From: Congregibacter litoralis KT71
GTDB lineage: Bacteria > Pseudomonadota > Gammaproteobacteria > Pseudomonadales > Halieaceae
DNA: 64,000 nt
Assembly (NCBI RefSeq): GCF_000153125.2
Contig: NZ_CM002299.1
Location: forward strand, 806,809-870,808
Direction of reading: 5' to 3'
In this document: positions 40,777 through 49,483 of the stretch, one piece after another
Layout of the letters: each line of letters starts with the position of its first letter
Numbering within the stretch: the stretch's first letter is position 1
Program-made: the position numbers and the translations under genes
The notes under the pieces: generated by a model
Databases searched by the model: none
What the model saw: only the letters and a program-made list of their open reading frames with translations
What the model was told of the DNA's origin: nothing

Positions 40777-41576
40777 CAGTCGCTGGCAACCAGAAAGCGA
40801 AGGAGGCGGCTGTCTGCGTAGCGTTGGCCGTTGAGCACCAGGCGTTCCTGAGCCAGCTGAAGCTGATGCAGGCAGAACATGATGATGATGGAGAGCACCA
40901 GCGCCACAAAGGTTGAGTTGAAGGCGACGCCCAGACTCACGGTAACCCCGGAAATGTCCCCCTCCACCGCTTTGTAGGCCTGTCCCAGGGCGTCACCAAT
41001 ACCGCGAACCGTACCGATAAACCCGATGGAGGGAATGGCCCAGGCGATGTAGCGAACCATGGAGAGCTCGGAATCGAGGCGGTCGGATTCGATGTCACAC
41101 TGTTCCCGGATGGCGTCGGATACCGCGGGAATGCTCCCGGTGGTGGCGAAGCGCTGCAGGGCCGAGAGCAGGGTGCGGGGCAGCAAATATCCCTGTTGCG
41201 TGACCGGAAGCGCCTCGATGGAGCGGCTGTATTGCCGCGCATCTTCCGGGAGCACGCTCGTGCCCTCGGGGATCGATAGCAGTTCTTCCTCCAGGAGTTG
41301 CTGCTCCTTCATATTTTGGCGGCCCTTGTAACCCATAATGGACAGCGCCCAGATCAACAGGATGAAACAGGCCTCCTGCTCGAAGTCACGAATCACTACC
41401 GCCAGGCTGCGCTTGGGGACGACCTCTTCCCCCGCCGCCTGAGCGGCCATTTCGGCGGCTAACTGATCGTCGGCACTGGGGCGGATCACGGCGACGTACA
41501 TGGCGTGCACCAGAATGATCGCCGTGAGCAGGGCGAAGAGCTGGAACATGAACTCGGAGGAGAGGCTGTTCTTCAT
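40776..41576 (-). CDS. MotA/TolQ/ExbB-type proton channel protein
   Basis: 266 residues with four predicted helices at about 8-30, 68-83, 174-192 and 213-238. The third and fourth hold the family signature IPSIGFIGTVRGIGDALGQA and SLGVAFNSTFVALVLSI. In this family five such subunits surround a pair of Asp-bearing helices from ExbD/TolR/MotB and drive them with the proton gradient. Here the only Asp-helix proteins nearby are the two VWA proteins, which I infer to be the partners. No TonB, TolA or flagellar gene is present. Confidence 0.92.
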   Translation of the reverse strand: MKNSLSSEFMFQLFALLTAIILVHAMYVAVIRPSADDQLAAEMAAQAAGEEVVPKRSLAVVIRDFEQEACFILLIWALSIMGYKGRQNMKEQQLLEEELLSIPEGTSVLPEDARQYSRSIEALPVTQQGYLLPRTLLSALQRFATTGSIPAVSDAIREQCDIESDRLDSELSMVRYIAWAIPSIGFIGTVRGIGDALGQAYKAVEGDISGVTVSLGVAFNSTFVALVLSIIIMFCLHQLQLAQERLVLNGQRYADSRLLRFLVASD

Positions 41577-41584
41577 GGGGCTTC

Positions 41585-41851
41585 CTAGATGTCGACGGGA
41601 AAGGCGACGGAGAGATCCTCTGAGATCTGCTCCGATGCCTCGTAATCTTCGAAGGGTTGGTTGACCGGTGGGTTGGTTACGGGCTCGGACTCGGCGTCAG
41701 CGTCTTTGTCCACCGGATCCACGGCCTCAGGCGTCGAGGCGGAGGACTGTGCCGGAGGTTGGGCCACCGCCATGACATTAAACAGGGCGGAACTGGCCAG
41801 CAGTAGCACGACGCCCCCCAACAGTTTCTTTACTGTGCTCATTTGCCGCAT
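41585..41851 (-). CDS. Small exported protein with conserved-looking C-terminal tail
   Basis: 88 residues (85 if started at the second ATG, 41842). The N-terminal signal is VKKLLGGVVLLLASSALFNVMAVA, then a disordered acidic/Pro part, then YEASEQISEDLSVAFPVDI at the end. It sits 4 bp after the PEGA/FGE gene and 9 bp before the ExbB-like gene, so it is translated as part of the operon. A small periplasmic subunit or plug is plausible; nothing more can be said. Confidence 0.7.
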   Translation of the reverse strand: MRQMSTVKKLLGGVVLLLASSALFNVMAVAQPPAQSSASTPEAVDPVDKDADAESEPVTNPPVNQPFEDYEASEQISEDLSVAFPVDI

Positions 41852-41855
41852 TGTC

Positions 41856-43916
41856 TTACTCCGCGTAACGGGCGATGCGAAATCCTACGTCATCCCGCCC
41901 CGCCTGCCCATAATCGCGGTAGGACAGGCGCAGCTCGGGAAGTCTTCCCAGGGCCCAGCTTGCACCGCGGATTACGTAATTGTCTCCCCGTTGGCCGCCC
42001 AGGGGGTCCGTCGTCACGACGCCACTGGATGCGGGGATGGTGTACACGTCATGAATCCACTCCGAGACATTGCCCCCGAGATCAAAGATACCGCGTTCGT
42101 TTGCCGCAAAGCTTCCCACGGGGGCAGCGACCACATAGCCGTCGTCATAACCGTTAAGCACCCGGCCCGTCACATAGGCGGAGCTATTGTCCGCAACATT
42201 TTCGACAGCTTTCTTGGGCGGGAATTCCTCGCCCCAGGTGAAGCGCTGGAGTTCCTCGCCCTTGAGGCGTGCCACCCAGGCCCATTCCGCCTCCGTGGGC
42301 AGGCGGTAGCCCAGGGCGTCGGGATTGAATCCGATGATGATGCCCTGCTGTTCCTGATAAAAGGGCGTGAGGCCCTCCCGACGGCTGAGCCAGTTACAAA
42401 ATGACGCCGCCTGTTGCCAACTCACCTGGGCCACGGGCTGGTGTTCACGGTTCAGGCTGTTGCCCTCAATCTGACCAGAGTTGTGCGAGGCCTGAAACTG
42501 TCGGAACTGTGCGTTGGTGACTTCCTGGTTCTGAAAATAGAAAGGTCGCTCCAGGCGCACAGGATGCAGCACCTCGTTGGCCCTGCGTCCCGGATCTCTG
42601 CGGGACGCGCCCATGGAAAACTCATTGCGCGGAGAGTCCAGAGGATTCATGAGCACCAGGGTCTGGCCCAGGGCGGTGGTGATGGTGGGGGTCAGGCGCG
42701 CCTTGCGTGCGGCTTCGGGGGTGAGGAGCGTGAGCTCAATGAGTTGCTCCAGACCGGGTCTGGGTGTGACGCTGCGCTTGCTGCTCTCGTAGCCATCCAG
42801 CCGCGCTTCGATGCGCTGGACAACCGCGGGCAGGGACAGGGTCTGAGTGCCGCGGCCCACAGGCTTACCGTTCACCAGTAACTCGGCCTCCGCGGGGCTG
42901 ACCTTGACTAAAACATCGCCCAGGAGGGGCTTGAGGCTGACGCTGCGAGCTCGTCGGGCCCCCGCTTCCATGCGCACCGTATCGCTGGCGCGCCGGTAAC
43001 CCGCCCGGGAGAGACTGATACGGTGGTCTGTGTTCGGTGAGAGTTCGATTTCCAGAGGCGTCTGCCCGGCGAATTCCCCGTCGACACTGACGTTGGCCCC
43101 ATTCGGTGTGCTAGTCAGCGTCAGGACACCCGTAGCCGGTGTGAGCTCCACCGTGCCGAGATCCTGCGCCACCCCCGCTTCCGATGTGAGGGTGAAGTCC
43201 TCTCGCGCAAAGCCCGGCCGCGTCAATGCGAGTTCGTGCTCTCCCTGGAGGATTTCGAAGGTACCCGGGGTCTTGCCCACGGGGGTACCGTCCACCAGAA
43301 GTTCAGCCCCGGGTGGGTCGCTGGCGATGCTGACCTCGGCCCAGGCGGGATCCAGAGACAGATCAAGACGCTGCTGGACGTTGCGGCCCGTGACATCGAT
43401 AACCTGGCTCAGGGGGAGATAGCGGGGGAGCTCGAGGCGTAAGGTACGGCTTCCGGCTTCCAGGGGGAGATCGGTCAGCGGTGTCACACCGAGGGCTTCA
43501 TCATCCACAGAAAGCGCTGCGCCCGCCGGCGTGGTGGCGATGGTCAGGCGACCGGGGAGGGGTTGAAGTATGACTTCCTGGCGCTGGGTCGCGTCTTTTG
43601 AGACCTGGATATCGCTTTCGTAGGGATGATAGCCGGGTGCCGTGACTGTCAGCGCATAGGTGCCCGAACGCAGCAGGAAGCGGTCGCCGAAGGGCAGCAC
43701 CAGCCCTGCAAGTTCGAGGTCTGCGTCTTCTTCGGCTACCACGGAAATTTCCAGGGAGCGTGCGGTGAGCAAAAACCACAGAGCCATCAGGAACAACAGC
43801 ACAGCCGCGATCAATAGCCAGCGCGAGGCAGGGATTCGGGCTTTTTTCTCGACGGCAGTGGGGTCCAGGGGTTCAAAAGCCGCAGCCTGAATACTTCTGG
43901 GTTTTTCCTCACTCAT
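41856..43916 (-). CDS. PEGA-repeat membrane protein with C-terminal FGE/SUMF1-like domain
   Basis: 686 residues. One helix (about 32-52) anchors it. About five PEGA-type repeats follow (about 55-380), such as ATTPAGAALSVDDEALGVTP, SDPPGAELLVDGTPVGKTP and STPNGANVSVDGEFAGQTP. The C-terminal FGE-sulfatase domain (about 410-686) contains QEVTNAQFRQFQAS, AQVSWQQAASFCNWLSRREG, YRLPTEAEWAWVARL, GNVSEWIHDVY and GFRIARYAE. The segment before GFR (RLSYRDYGQAGRDDVGFR) lacks the catalytic Cys pair of true formylglycine-generating enzymes; the only Cys seen is in FCNWLS. So it is probably a binding or scaffold domain. Its ATG overlaps the previous stop (TGATG). Confidence 0.88.
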   Translation of the reverse strand: MSEEKPRSIQAAAFEPLDPTAVEKKARIPASRWLLIAAVLLFLMALWFLLTARSLEISVVAEEDADLELAGLVLPFGDRFLLRSGTYALTVTAPGYHPYESDIQVSKDATQRQEVILQPLPGRLTIATTPAGAALSVDDEALGVTPLTDLPLEAGSRTLRLELPRYLPLSQVIDVTGRNVQQRLDLSLDPAWAEVSIASDPPGAELLVDGTPVGKTPGTFEILQGEHELALTRPGFAREDFTLTSEAGVAQDLGTVELTPATGVLTLTSTPNGANVSVDGEFAGQTPLEIELSPNTDHRISLSRAGYRRASDTVRMEAGARRARSVSLKPLLGDVLVKVSPAEAELLVNGKPVGRGTQTLSLPAVVQRIEARLDGYESSKRSVTPRPGLEQLIELTLLTPEAARKARLTPTITTALGQTLVLMNPLDSPRNEFSMGASRRDPGRRANEVLHPVRLERPFYFQNQEVTNAQFRQFQASHNSGQIEGNSLNREHQPVAQVSWQQAASFCNWLSRREGLTPFYQEQQGIIIGFNPDALGYRLPTEAEWAWVARLKGEELQRFTWGEEFPPKKAVENVADNSSAYVTGRVLNGYDDGYVVAAPVGSFAANERGIFDLGGNVSEWIHDVYTIPASSGVVTTDPLGGQRGDNYVIRGASWALGRLPELRLSYRDYGQAGRDDVGFRIARYAE

Positions 43917-45454
43917 CAGATGGCCTCAGTACAGGCAACATACACCTCAGAGAGGTTTCCCGGGGCAACGGTAAACACCACGCGCGCATCCCGATACCCC
44001 CGGCGTGAGCCTACGGCGGTGTACTGCCCGGGACGCAGCTTCAGTTGCTCCTGGTTAAACAATCCGAGACGCGCCACCTTGTACACCGTGACTTCCGTGA
44101 GGCCATCGGAGCGCAGGGTGACGGGCAGGGGAGTGCTGGCCACCGCCAGCACATCCTGAGCGGCTTCGATCTGTGCGCTGAGGCGGGGCCCCCGATCGTC
44201 AAGGGAGCGGGCGCGGGTAACGGCGTTTTGGGCTTCCCGTAAAATCGCGTCATCCACGAGGCGCTCGGGTTTTTCGACTATTGCCGTAAGCTCTTTTTCT
44301 GCCTGCGCCCGGGGCCTGGCAACCAGCAATCCCTCGCGGGCAAACCGCAAGCTTTGATCAATAGCCAGGGCCTCTTCAAACACTTTGATGGCCGCGTTCC
44401 AGTCCTCGTCTGCAAGGAGACTGTTGCTGCGGTTTTGTAGTCGTTGGAGCGTGGCGGCGGTGCGTGCCGACGATAGCTCCTGCAATGCCGCTGCGGCTTC
44501 GGAGGAGCCCGGGTACAGCTTGCCGGCCCGTTCAAAGCGCCCCTGTGCCGTTTCAAAGTCCGCCTCGTCCAGTGCCGCATAGCCTTCTGACATGGCGGTG
44601 TTAAAGCGTTGCTCCGTCAGTGCAGCCCTCAGTCTGTTCAGTTCGCTGGCGACGCGCTCATGGGCGCTGTCGTTCGTCGCAGCGCTTTCCATGCGCGTGA
44701 CGGCACTGTCGAGGTCACCGGTTGCTTCCGCGTCCGAGGCCGCAGTGTAGTCTTCCGTTACCGAGGGGAGTACCTCAAACCTCTTGCGGAGCGAGGCGGT
44801 CTCCGGTGCCCCGGGCTTCAGTTTCTCGGCGAGGTCCAGTGCCGTTGCTGCAGCATCTTTGTCGAAGGTCTCGATGGCTTCCCGGGCGCTGGTGATCTGC
44901 GCCTCGAAGCGTTGCGGCAGAGACTGCTCGAGGGCCAGGGCCGCCGTCAGGGCGTCCTGATAGCGGGTGATGGCCTCGTCAAAGGCCCGCTCGCGGTAGA
45001 GTTCATCACCGGCAAGGGCCTCCTCGGCGATGCCCGTCATTGCATCGGCTGCCCACTCTTCGGCGCCGCGCTCCTTGAGATTCTCCTGCACGTCCAGTAA
45101 CTCCGCCAGCAGATCCTGGGCCTCGGCGCGGGCTTTTGCTGCCCGGGCATCGGCAAAGGGAGAGGCTGCGTTGCCGTCTGCGAGGGCTGCCTCTTGAGGC
45201 GAGGGCGCCCTGTCCGAGGCCGCGGCGGGTGTCGATCCCGAGGCTGCTTCCCTGGCCGCCGGATCGACGTTGGTGCCCCGGGACTCCACCCAGGCGGGCA
45301 ATACAAAAATCACGACCAGCGCCAGCACAGCAAGGCCCCCGAAAGCGGGAAGGAGCCACGGCGGGCGAGCCTCCGGCGCTGTGGAGGCGGCTGCCGGTGT
45401 GGATTCCGGTGCATCAAAGGGTGTGGGCTGAACCCGCTGGTACTGCTCTGTCAC
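43916..45454 (-). CDS. Membrane-anchored TPR protein with PEGA-like C-terminus
   Basis: 512 residues. A cytoplasmic Pro/Ala-rich tail (1-32), a membrane helix (about 34-56) and an extracytoplasmic alpha-rich body with TPR-like pairs (AFDEAITRYQDALTAALALEQ, FETAQGRFERAGKLYPGSSEAAAAL, WNAAIKVFEEALAIDQSLRFAREGLL). The last roughly 60 residues (TPLPVTLRSDGLTEVTVYKVARLG...LRPGQYTAVGSRRGYRDARVVF) resemble a PEGA module. Its topology matches the next gene (PEGA/FGE), with which it overlaps by one base. Likely a periplasmic scaffold of the same complex. Confidence 0.78.
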   Translation of the reverse strand: MTEQYQRVQPTPFDAPESTPAAASTAPEARPPWLLPAFGGLAVLALVVIFVLPAWVESRGTNVDPAAREAASGSTPAAASDRAPSPQEAALADGNAASPFADARAAKARAEAQDLLAELLDVQENLKERGAEEWAADAMTGIAEEALAGDELYRERAFDEAITRYQDALTAALALEQSLPQRFEAQITSAREAIETFDKDAAATALDLAEKLKPGAPETASLRKRFEVLPSVTEDYTAASDAEATGDLDSAVTRMESAATNDSAHERVASELNRLRAALTEQRFNTAMSEGYAALDEADFETAQGRFERAGKLYPGSSEAAAALQELSSARTAATLQRLQNRSNSLLADEDWNAAIKVFEEALAIDQSLRFAREGLLVARPRAQAEKELTAIVEKPERLVDDAILREAQNAVTRARSLDDRGPRLSAQIEAAQDVLAVASTPLPVTLRSDGLTEVTVYKVARLGLFNQEQLKLRPGQYTAVGSRRGYRDARVVFTVAPGNLSEVYVACTEAI

Positions 45455-45469
45455 TGGGGTGGTTTCCGA

Positions 45470-46705
45470 CTAATTCTGGACGGGATCGTCGGACGCTGGG
45501 GGAGCGAGGTCTCCGATCTCATTGCGATAGATCTCGGCCAGTACTTCTCGCCACTGCGCGTACTGATCATCAACGCTGCCACTGATCATCACCGTGCGGT
45601 CTTCCAACTCGATGACCTGCGGCGTGATTTCTGCTTCCAGGGATTGACCGATTTCCTCCAGGGCTTCGACGTGAATCTGTGCCTCGGCACGACTCTCGAG
45701 CCCGCTTTTCAGAAGATACCCGCCGCCGATAATCGCGACGTTGCCGGCAGCGCGGGCACTGCCGTCGCCGCTACTCGCTGCAGCGATACCGGCTATAATG
45801 GCCGCGCCGCCGGCGATGAGCTGCCGGGTGCTCTCCCGCTTGAGTTCCTGATAGGCAACGACTTCCTGATAGCTGAGTTTTCGCCACTCCTGGTAGGGGC
45901 CGAACATATCGTCCGAGAAGCCGTTGTAGTAGGTCTGCAGCGTGTCCACGAAAACATGGTCGCGTTCCCGAAGCATACGCACTCGCTCAAGCATGGGGTC
46001 GTCTTCCGCTGGGAGTCGAACGACCAGCTGCTTCCCCTTGCGGGTTTTATCGAGATAGCCCGCGAAGGCCTCGGTGGAAAAGCTCTGGGCAAACAGGAGT
46101 TCCGACACCATACGGATTTCTTTGCGCTGCGCCGTGGGAAGCTCGTCAAAGCGTTGCACCAGATCGTTGGCGACCTGGTGATAGACCGCCTGAAAGGGAT
46201 CGTAGCTGGAACGGGTTTTACTGTCGTAGGCATAGCGGCTGGCATTGCCCTCGTAGACCCGATCAAGCCAAACATAGTCCCTGGAGTCCCGGGCAACCAC
46301 CTGTATTTCCAGGGTCTCACCATCGGAATGGAGTATGGTGCCGCTGATCATCAGGTCCGTGATTCGCTCCTCGTTGGGAACCACCCTCACCGCGCCCCAG
46401 GCGCCGGAATTTTGCAGCACCTCTGCCAGGAGCTTGGGAATATAGCGTGCCTCGGCCCGACGCACCTCCGGGTAGAGACGCTCGTCCTCGTCGGCAAAAT
46501 CGATACCCGGATCAAAGATGGCAACGGCTACGTCAAGGAGTTCGTCCTCGGGCACCATGGCGGCGGGCGCCTGCAGTGCCGGGATCGACGTGCTTTTAAC
46601 AGTTTGGCTGACGCAGCCTGCGAGGCTTGCGCTAAGAAAGAACAGCGCCAGAAAGCGCAGGCTCGCGGATGCGCCAAAAGTAGCATTAGTAGCATTCCAA
46701 ATCAC
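45470..46705 (-). CDS. Predicted lipoprotein with CsgG-like N-terminal layout, unknown function
   Basis: 411 residues with a GTG start; the GTGA overlaps the previous stop. The lipobox is SLAGC. The first half (LDVAVAIFDPGIDFADEDERLYPEVRRAEARYIPKLLAEVLQNSG...LMISGTILHSDGETLEIQVVARDS) has the alpha/beta arrangement seen in CsgG/YraP-type periplasmic domains, but I would not call it CsgG. A Gly/Ala-rich hydrophobic stretch, LIAGGAAIIAGIAAASSG (about 290-310), could be a membrane-inserting hairpin. The next gene starts 15 bp after its stop. Confidence 0.68.
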   Translation of the reverse strand: MIWNATNATFGASASLRFLALFFLSASLAGCVSQTVKSTSIPALQAPAAMVPEDELLDVAVAIFDPGIDFADEDERLYPEVRRAEARYIPKLLAEVLQNSGAWGAVRVVPNEERITDLMISGTILHSDGETLEIQVVARDSRDYVWLDRVYEGNASRYAYDSKTRSSYDPFQAVYHQVANDLVQRFDELPTAQRKEIRMVSELLFAQSFSTEAFAGYLDKTRKGKQLVVRLPAEDDPMLERVRMLRERDHVFVDTLQTYYNGFSDDMFGPYQEWRKLSYQEVVAYQELKRESTRQLIAGGAAIIAGIAAASSGDGSARAAGNVAIIGGGYLLKSGLESRAEAQIHVEALEEIGQSLEAEITPQVIELEDRTVMISGSVDDQYAQWREVLAEIYRNEIGDLAPPASDDPVQN

Positions 46706-48210
46706 GGCTGCTTGATACCCTTGTACTTACGATATTCGACCCACAGCTTTTCACGCACTTGGGGATCGGGCTCGCGCATGGCGGCCTCGCGCAGCTGCCT
46801 TGCGACCACGTCGTCATCGTTGCCGTTGGGAATGTCCGCCGGGGGAGGGTACTTCGCGGTGTTCTGGGGGATGCTTCCGCCGCCGGAACCCACGCCACCC
46901 ATGCCGCCGCCGACGCTGTAGCCACCACCGCCCATCTCACGGCCGTAGCCGCCCTCTGCTTCACTGTTGCCGCTGCCGCCCCCGGCGGAGGCCGTTTGCG
47001 TGGGTTCCGCAGGCTGGTTGCGGCTTGCCTCGCGCTGCGCGGCCTGTTCTTCCAGGATCATGGCATCGAACTCTCCCATGCCCCTTTCGAGTTCAGCGTC
47101 CAGAATGGCCACCTGCTCTGCCGGCGTTAAGGGCCCCTGTCCTCCCGAGGGATAGCGTCCGTAGCTCCCTTCTCCGCTGCTGCTGTCGCCCGCGCCGGAG
47201 GTGCCTGTGCCCTGACGACCGCCAGCGGGCCCGCCGGCAACCTCGCCGTCGCCCTGGGCACCGCTTCCGTCCGTGCCCGTGTCGCCGGATGAGCCGGGAA
47301 TACCGGGGATCCCGGGAATACCCGGAATGCCGGGAATATTTACAGAACCTTGCATCCCGCCGCCACTACTGCCGCTGGCGCCGCTACTGCCGGGGGATCC
47401 CGCGGGCTCGCCCCTGCCGCCACCACCGGATGCCACGGACTCTTCATCTTCCATGCTGGGCAGCGCGTCGCTGCCACCGGCACTGTCTTCAAATCCGGGC
47501 TCGCCGTCACCGGCTCCCGCGGTGCTTTCAGTGCCGGAACCGCCTCCCATATCGCCATTGCCGGCCTCTCTGGCGGAGCCCGCTTCGCTGCTGTCGCCTG
47601 CGCTGCCCGCTTGCTCTCCGGTCTCGCCGCTACCGGCCACCTCGGCCCCCGGGGCCTGACCTTCGGGGAATTCCCCCATGTCCCGAGAGACATCACCGCC
47701 GCCCTGGAGGTCCCCCTCCGGGGATCCCGTCTCGCCGGCTTGCTCCGAGGACGCCGTGCTTTCCGCCGACGAATCCCCTGCTGCCTCACTGCCCTGGGCG
47801 CCCCGGCTACTACTTTGGCTACCGGGCGATGACGCGCTGCTTGAGGGGCTCTGACTGCCCGGGGACGAGGGGCTACTCTGAGCACTACTAGACGGACTGC
47901 TCTGAGAAGTGCTGGATGAACTGGACGAGGAACTGCTGGATGACGACGAGCTGGATGAGGAGCTCGATGAAGAACTGGAGGAAGAGCTGCTGGGCGGCGG
48001 TGCCGGCGTGCTCGGCGTCGGCATGGAAGGTGTCTGCGGCGTAGTGGGGTTACTGGCGGTGGGACAGCCGCTGAGCATCAGGCAGGCCAGCAGAGACGCC
48101 AACGGCAGCCTGCCCGCGCGAACCAGGGTTAAGCAGGCCGTTTTCGGCCCCTGTTTCCACAGTTCCTTTGGTCCCTGCGGTCCTTGCTGTTCACCATGCG
48201 GAAGTATCAT
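46702..48210 (-). CDS. Low-complexity Ser/Gly-rich lipoprotein with 27-Ser tract and collagen-like GIP repeats
   Basis: 502 residues. The ATG lies 20 bp inside the upstream gene. The lipobox is LSGC (C49) after a long n-region. Residues 74-100 are 27 consecutive serines, encoded by all six Ser codons in mixed order (47911-47991). Next come Ser/Gly/Glu-rich segments, then a run of five GIP/PG collagen-like units around residues 293-306, then a Gly-rich segment. It ends in a charged helical tail (LREAAMREPDPQVREKLWVEYRKYKG). It may act as an extended linker or wall-spanning tether. The function is unknown. Confidence 0.75.
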   Translation of the reverse strand: MILPHGEQQGPQGPKELWKQGPKTACLTLVRAGRLPLASLLACLMLSGCPTASNPTTPQTPSMPTPSTPAPPPSSSSSSSSSSSSSSSSSSSSSSSSSSSTSQSSPSSSAQSSPSSPGSQSPSSSASSPGSQSSSRGAQGSEAAGDSSAESTASSEQAGETGSPEGDLQGGGDVSRDMGEFPEGQAPGAEVAGSGETGEQAGSAGDSSEAGSAREAGNGDMGGGSGTESTAGAGDGEPGFEDSAGGSDALPSMEDEESVASGGGGRGEPAGSPGSSGASGSSGGGMQGSVNIPGIPGIPGIPGIPGSSGDTGTDGSGAQGDGEVAGGPAGGRQGTGTSGAGDSSSGEGSYGRYPSGGQGPLTPAEQVAILDAELERGMGEFDAMILEEQAAQREASRNQPAEPTQTASAGGGSGNSEAEGGYGREMGGGGYSVGGGMGGVGSGGGSIPQNTAKYPPPADIPNGNDDDVVARQLREAAMREPDPQVREKLWVEYRKYKGIKQP

Positions 48211-49483
48211 AAGCCCAGCGCAGTCCCTCTGTTTCTACCGGCAAGCCATCGTCTATACGTGGCCGGAACGGCGTTCGTCTCAAGCGATTGATAATGTCGC
48301 CCGCCTTTTCGTCGTTGTGCATGTGGTCATCGAGACGAACGACATCCATGACCCGTCCGCGCTCGGAAACCCCGAATTCTAGCAGCAAACGCCCCTCCTG
48401 CTCCCCTGAGTGCTGAGGCAGGGCTCGGACACCCGCGAGCCCGGGCAGAGGCTGAGGGCTTGCGAAGAGCTGCTCTCTTAAGGCTTGGGCAGCCTCCGTC
48501 TCTTCAAGTTCCCCATAAAGTTGGGCGTAGGTGTCCAGGGCTTCGGCGCGTTTGCCGTGCCAGTATTGCCAGTCACCCAGAAGCAACAGGACCTCCGCCG
48601 TATCCTTCAGCGTTACATCACTTTGGGCGACCTGGATGTCGTAGATGGCCCGAATCACCGCGTTGCCATGCTTGTAACTTTGGCTGCGATAGCCAATCTG
48701 CCGGGACTCCTCATCGCCATAAACCCCGCCTGTGCGATACCGGCCGCTGGTGGTCTCGCCCACAAAGCCGCTGAGCATGTACTGGGCCCGGAGCATGCCG
48801 TAGAGCGGCGGCAGCAACATGGGTGAGGTCTCGCCCTCCACCTTGGCGAACTCACTGAGTGCAAAGCGGTAGAGGCTCCACATGTTGACGAGGCGCGCGA
48901 AGGGATCCTCACCAATGCCCGCCTCGTAGGCCTGGCGCTGCCACAACGCGTGTTCCATCAACGCCTGGCCCCGGGTCACATCCGAGAGTGTTTTGGCCTG
49001 AACACGGTAAAGATAGCGTTGCCGTTCGTCGGCTTCGGAAAGCGCGCCAAGGGCAATGTGGCTGGCGATTTCTCCCTCAAGCAAGGCCAGCTGGCGACGG
49101 CTGTACAGGCCTTCGTTGATACGCGAAAGATGTATTCCCCGTTTGAAGATCCTCACGGCCTGCTCGTGGTCGCCGTTGCGCTGGAGCGCCAACCCCAGAC
49201 CCAGCAGATCTTCCGTGAGCCCCGGCGCAAAGGCGCCATCGCTGCTTTCCTGGGCTTCGATGCGTTTGAGGTAGGCGCGCACATCGCCCATGAGTGCGTC
49301 CCGGGCCGCTTCCTCACTGGCAAGGGCCTCCGCCTCTGCTGCCGCCGTGTCCGTAGCGCCCACCGCTGCGGGAAGGCCGTTCAACATGAGGAGCACCACG
49401 CCGATGACAGGCGCCGTCTTCAACGCCTTGTTTAGAGGCTTCTCTTTCAACAATGTAGGTTGTCGATGGGTGAACTTCATCAT
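48191..49483 (-). CDS. Exported helical-repeat protein with TonB-C-like C-terminus; first gene of the operon
   Basis: 430 residues. A signal peptide (about 18-43, ending AVGA) suggests periplasmic export. TPR-like helices follow (LGLGLALQRNGDHEQAVRIFKRGIHLSR and LLLGDWQYWHGKRAEALDTYAQLYGEL). The last 75 residues (GRLLLEFGVSERGRVMDVVRLDD...INRLRRTPFRPRIDDGLPVETEGLRW) have the TonB/AgmX C-terminal pattern. The Shine-Dalgarno is weak. The 193 bp upstream, shared with the divergent gene at 49677, should hold the operon promoter, but I cannot pick it out with confidence. Confidence 0.75.
   Translation of the reverse strand: MMKFTHRQPTLLKEKPLNKALKTAPVIGVVLLMLNGLPAAVGATDTAAAEAEALASEEAARDALMGDVRAYLKRIEAQESSDGAFAPGLTEDLLGLGLALQRNGDHEQAVRIFKRGIHLSRINEGLYSRRQLALLEGEIASHIALGALSEADERQRYLYRVQAKTLSDVTRGQALMEHALWQRQAYEAGIGEDPFARLVNMWSLYRFALSEFAKVEGETSPMLLPPLYGMLRAQYMLSGFVGETTSGRYRTGGVYGDEESRQIGYRSQSYKHGNAVIRAIYDIQVAQSDVTLKDTAEVLLLLGDWQYWHGKRAEALDTYAQLYGELEETEAAQALREQLFASPQPLPGLAGVRALPQHSGEQEGRLLLEFGVSERGRVMDVVRLDDHMHNDEKAGDIINRLRRTPFRPRIDDGLPVETEGLRWAYDTSAW

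Noticed and set aside
45470..46705. Lipoprotein considered as CsgG, the curli export channel
   Set aside because: Only the general alpha/beta layout agrees. There are no curli genes nearby and I see no CsgG signature.
46800..47891. A 363-codon Arg/Cys/Pro-rich frame opposite the Ser-rich lipoprotein gene
   Set aside because: It is the antisense image of a Ser/Gly/Glu-rich gene with biased codons. It has no ribosome site and no domain.
34543..49483. The operon considered as a Zorya-type antiphage system because it has a MotA-like protein
   Set aside because: There is no ZorB-type OmpA domain, no helicase and no nuclease. The many lipoproteins and VWA proteins point to envelope work instead.
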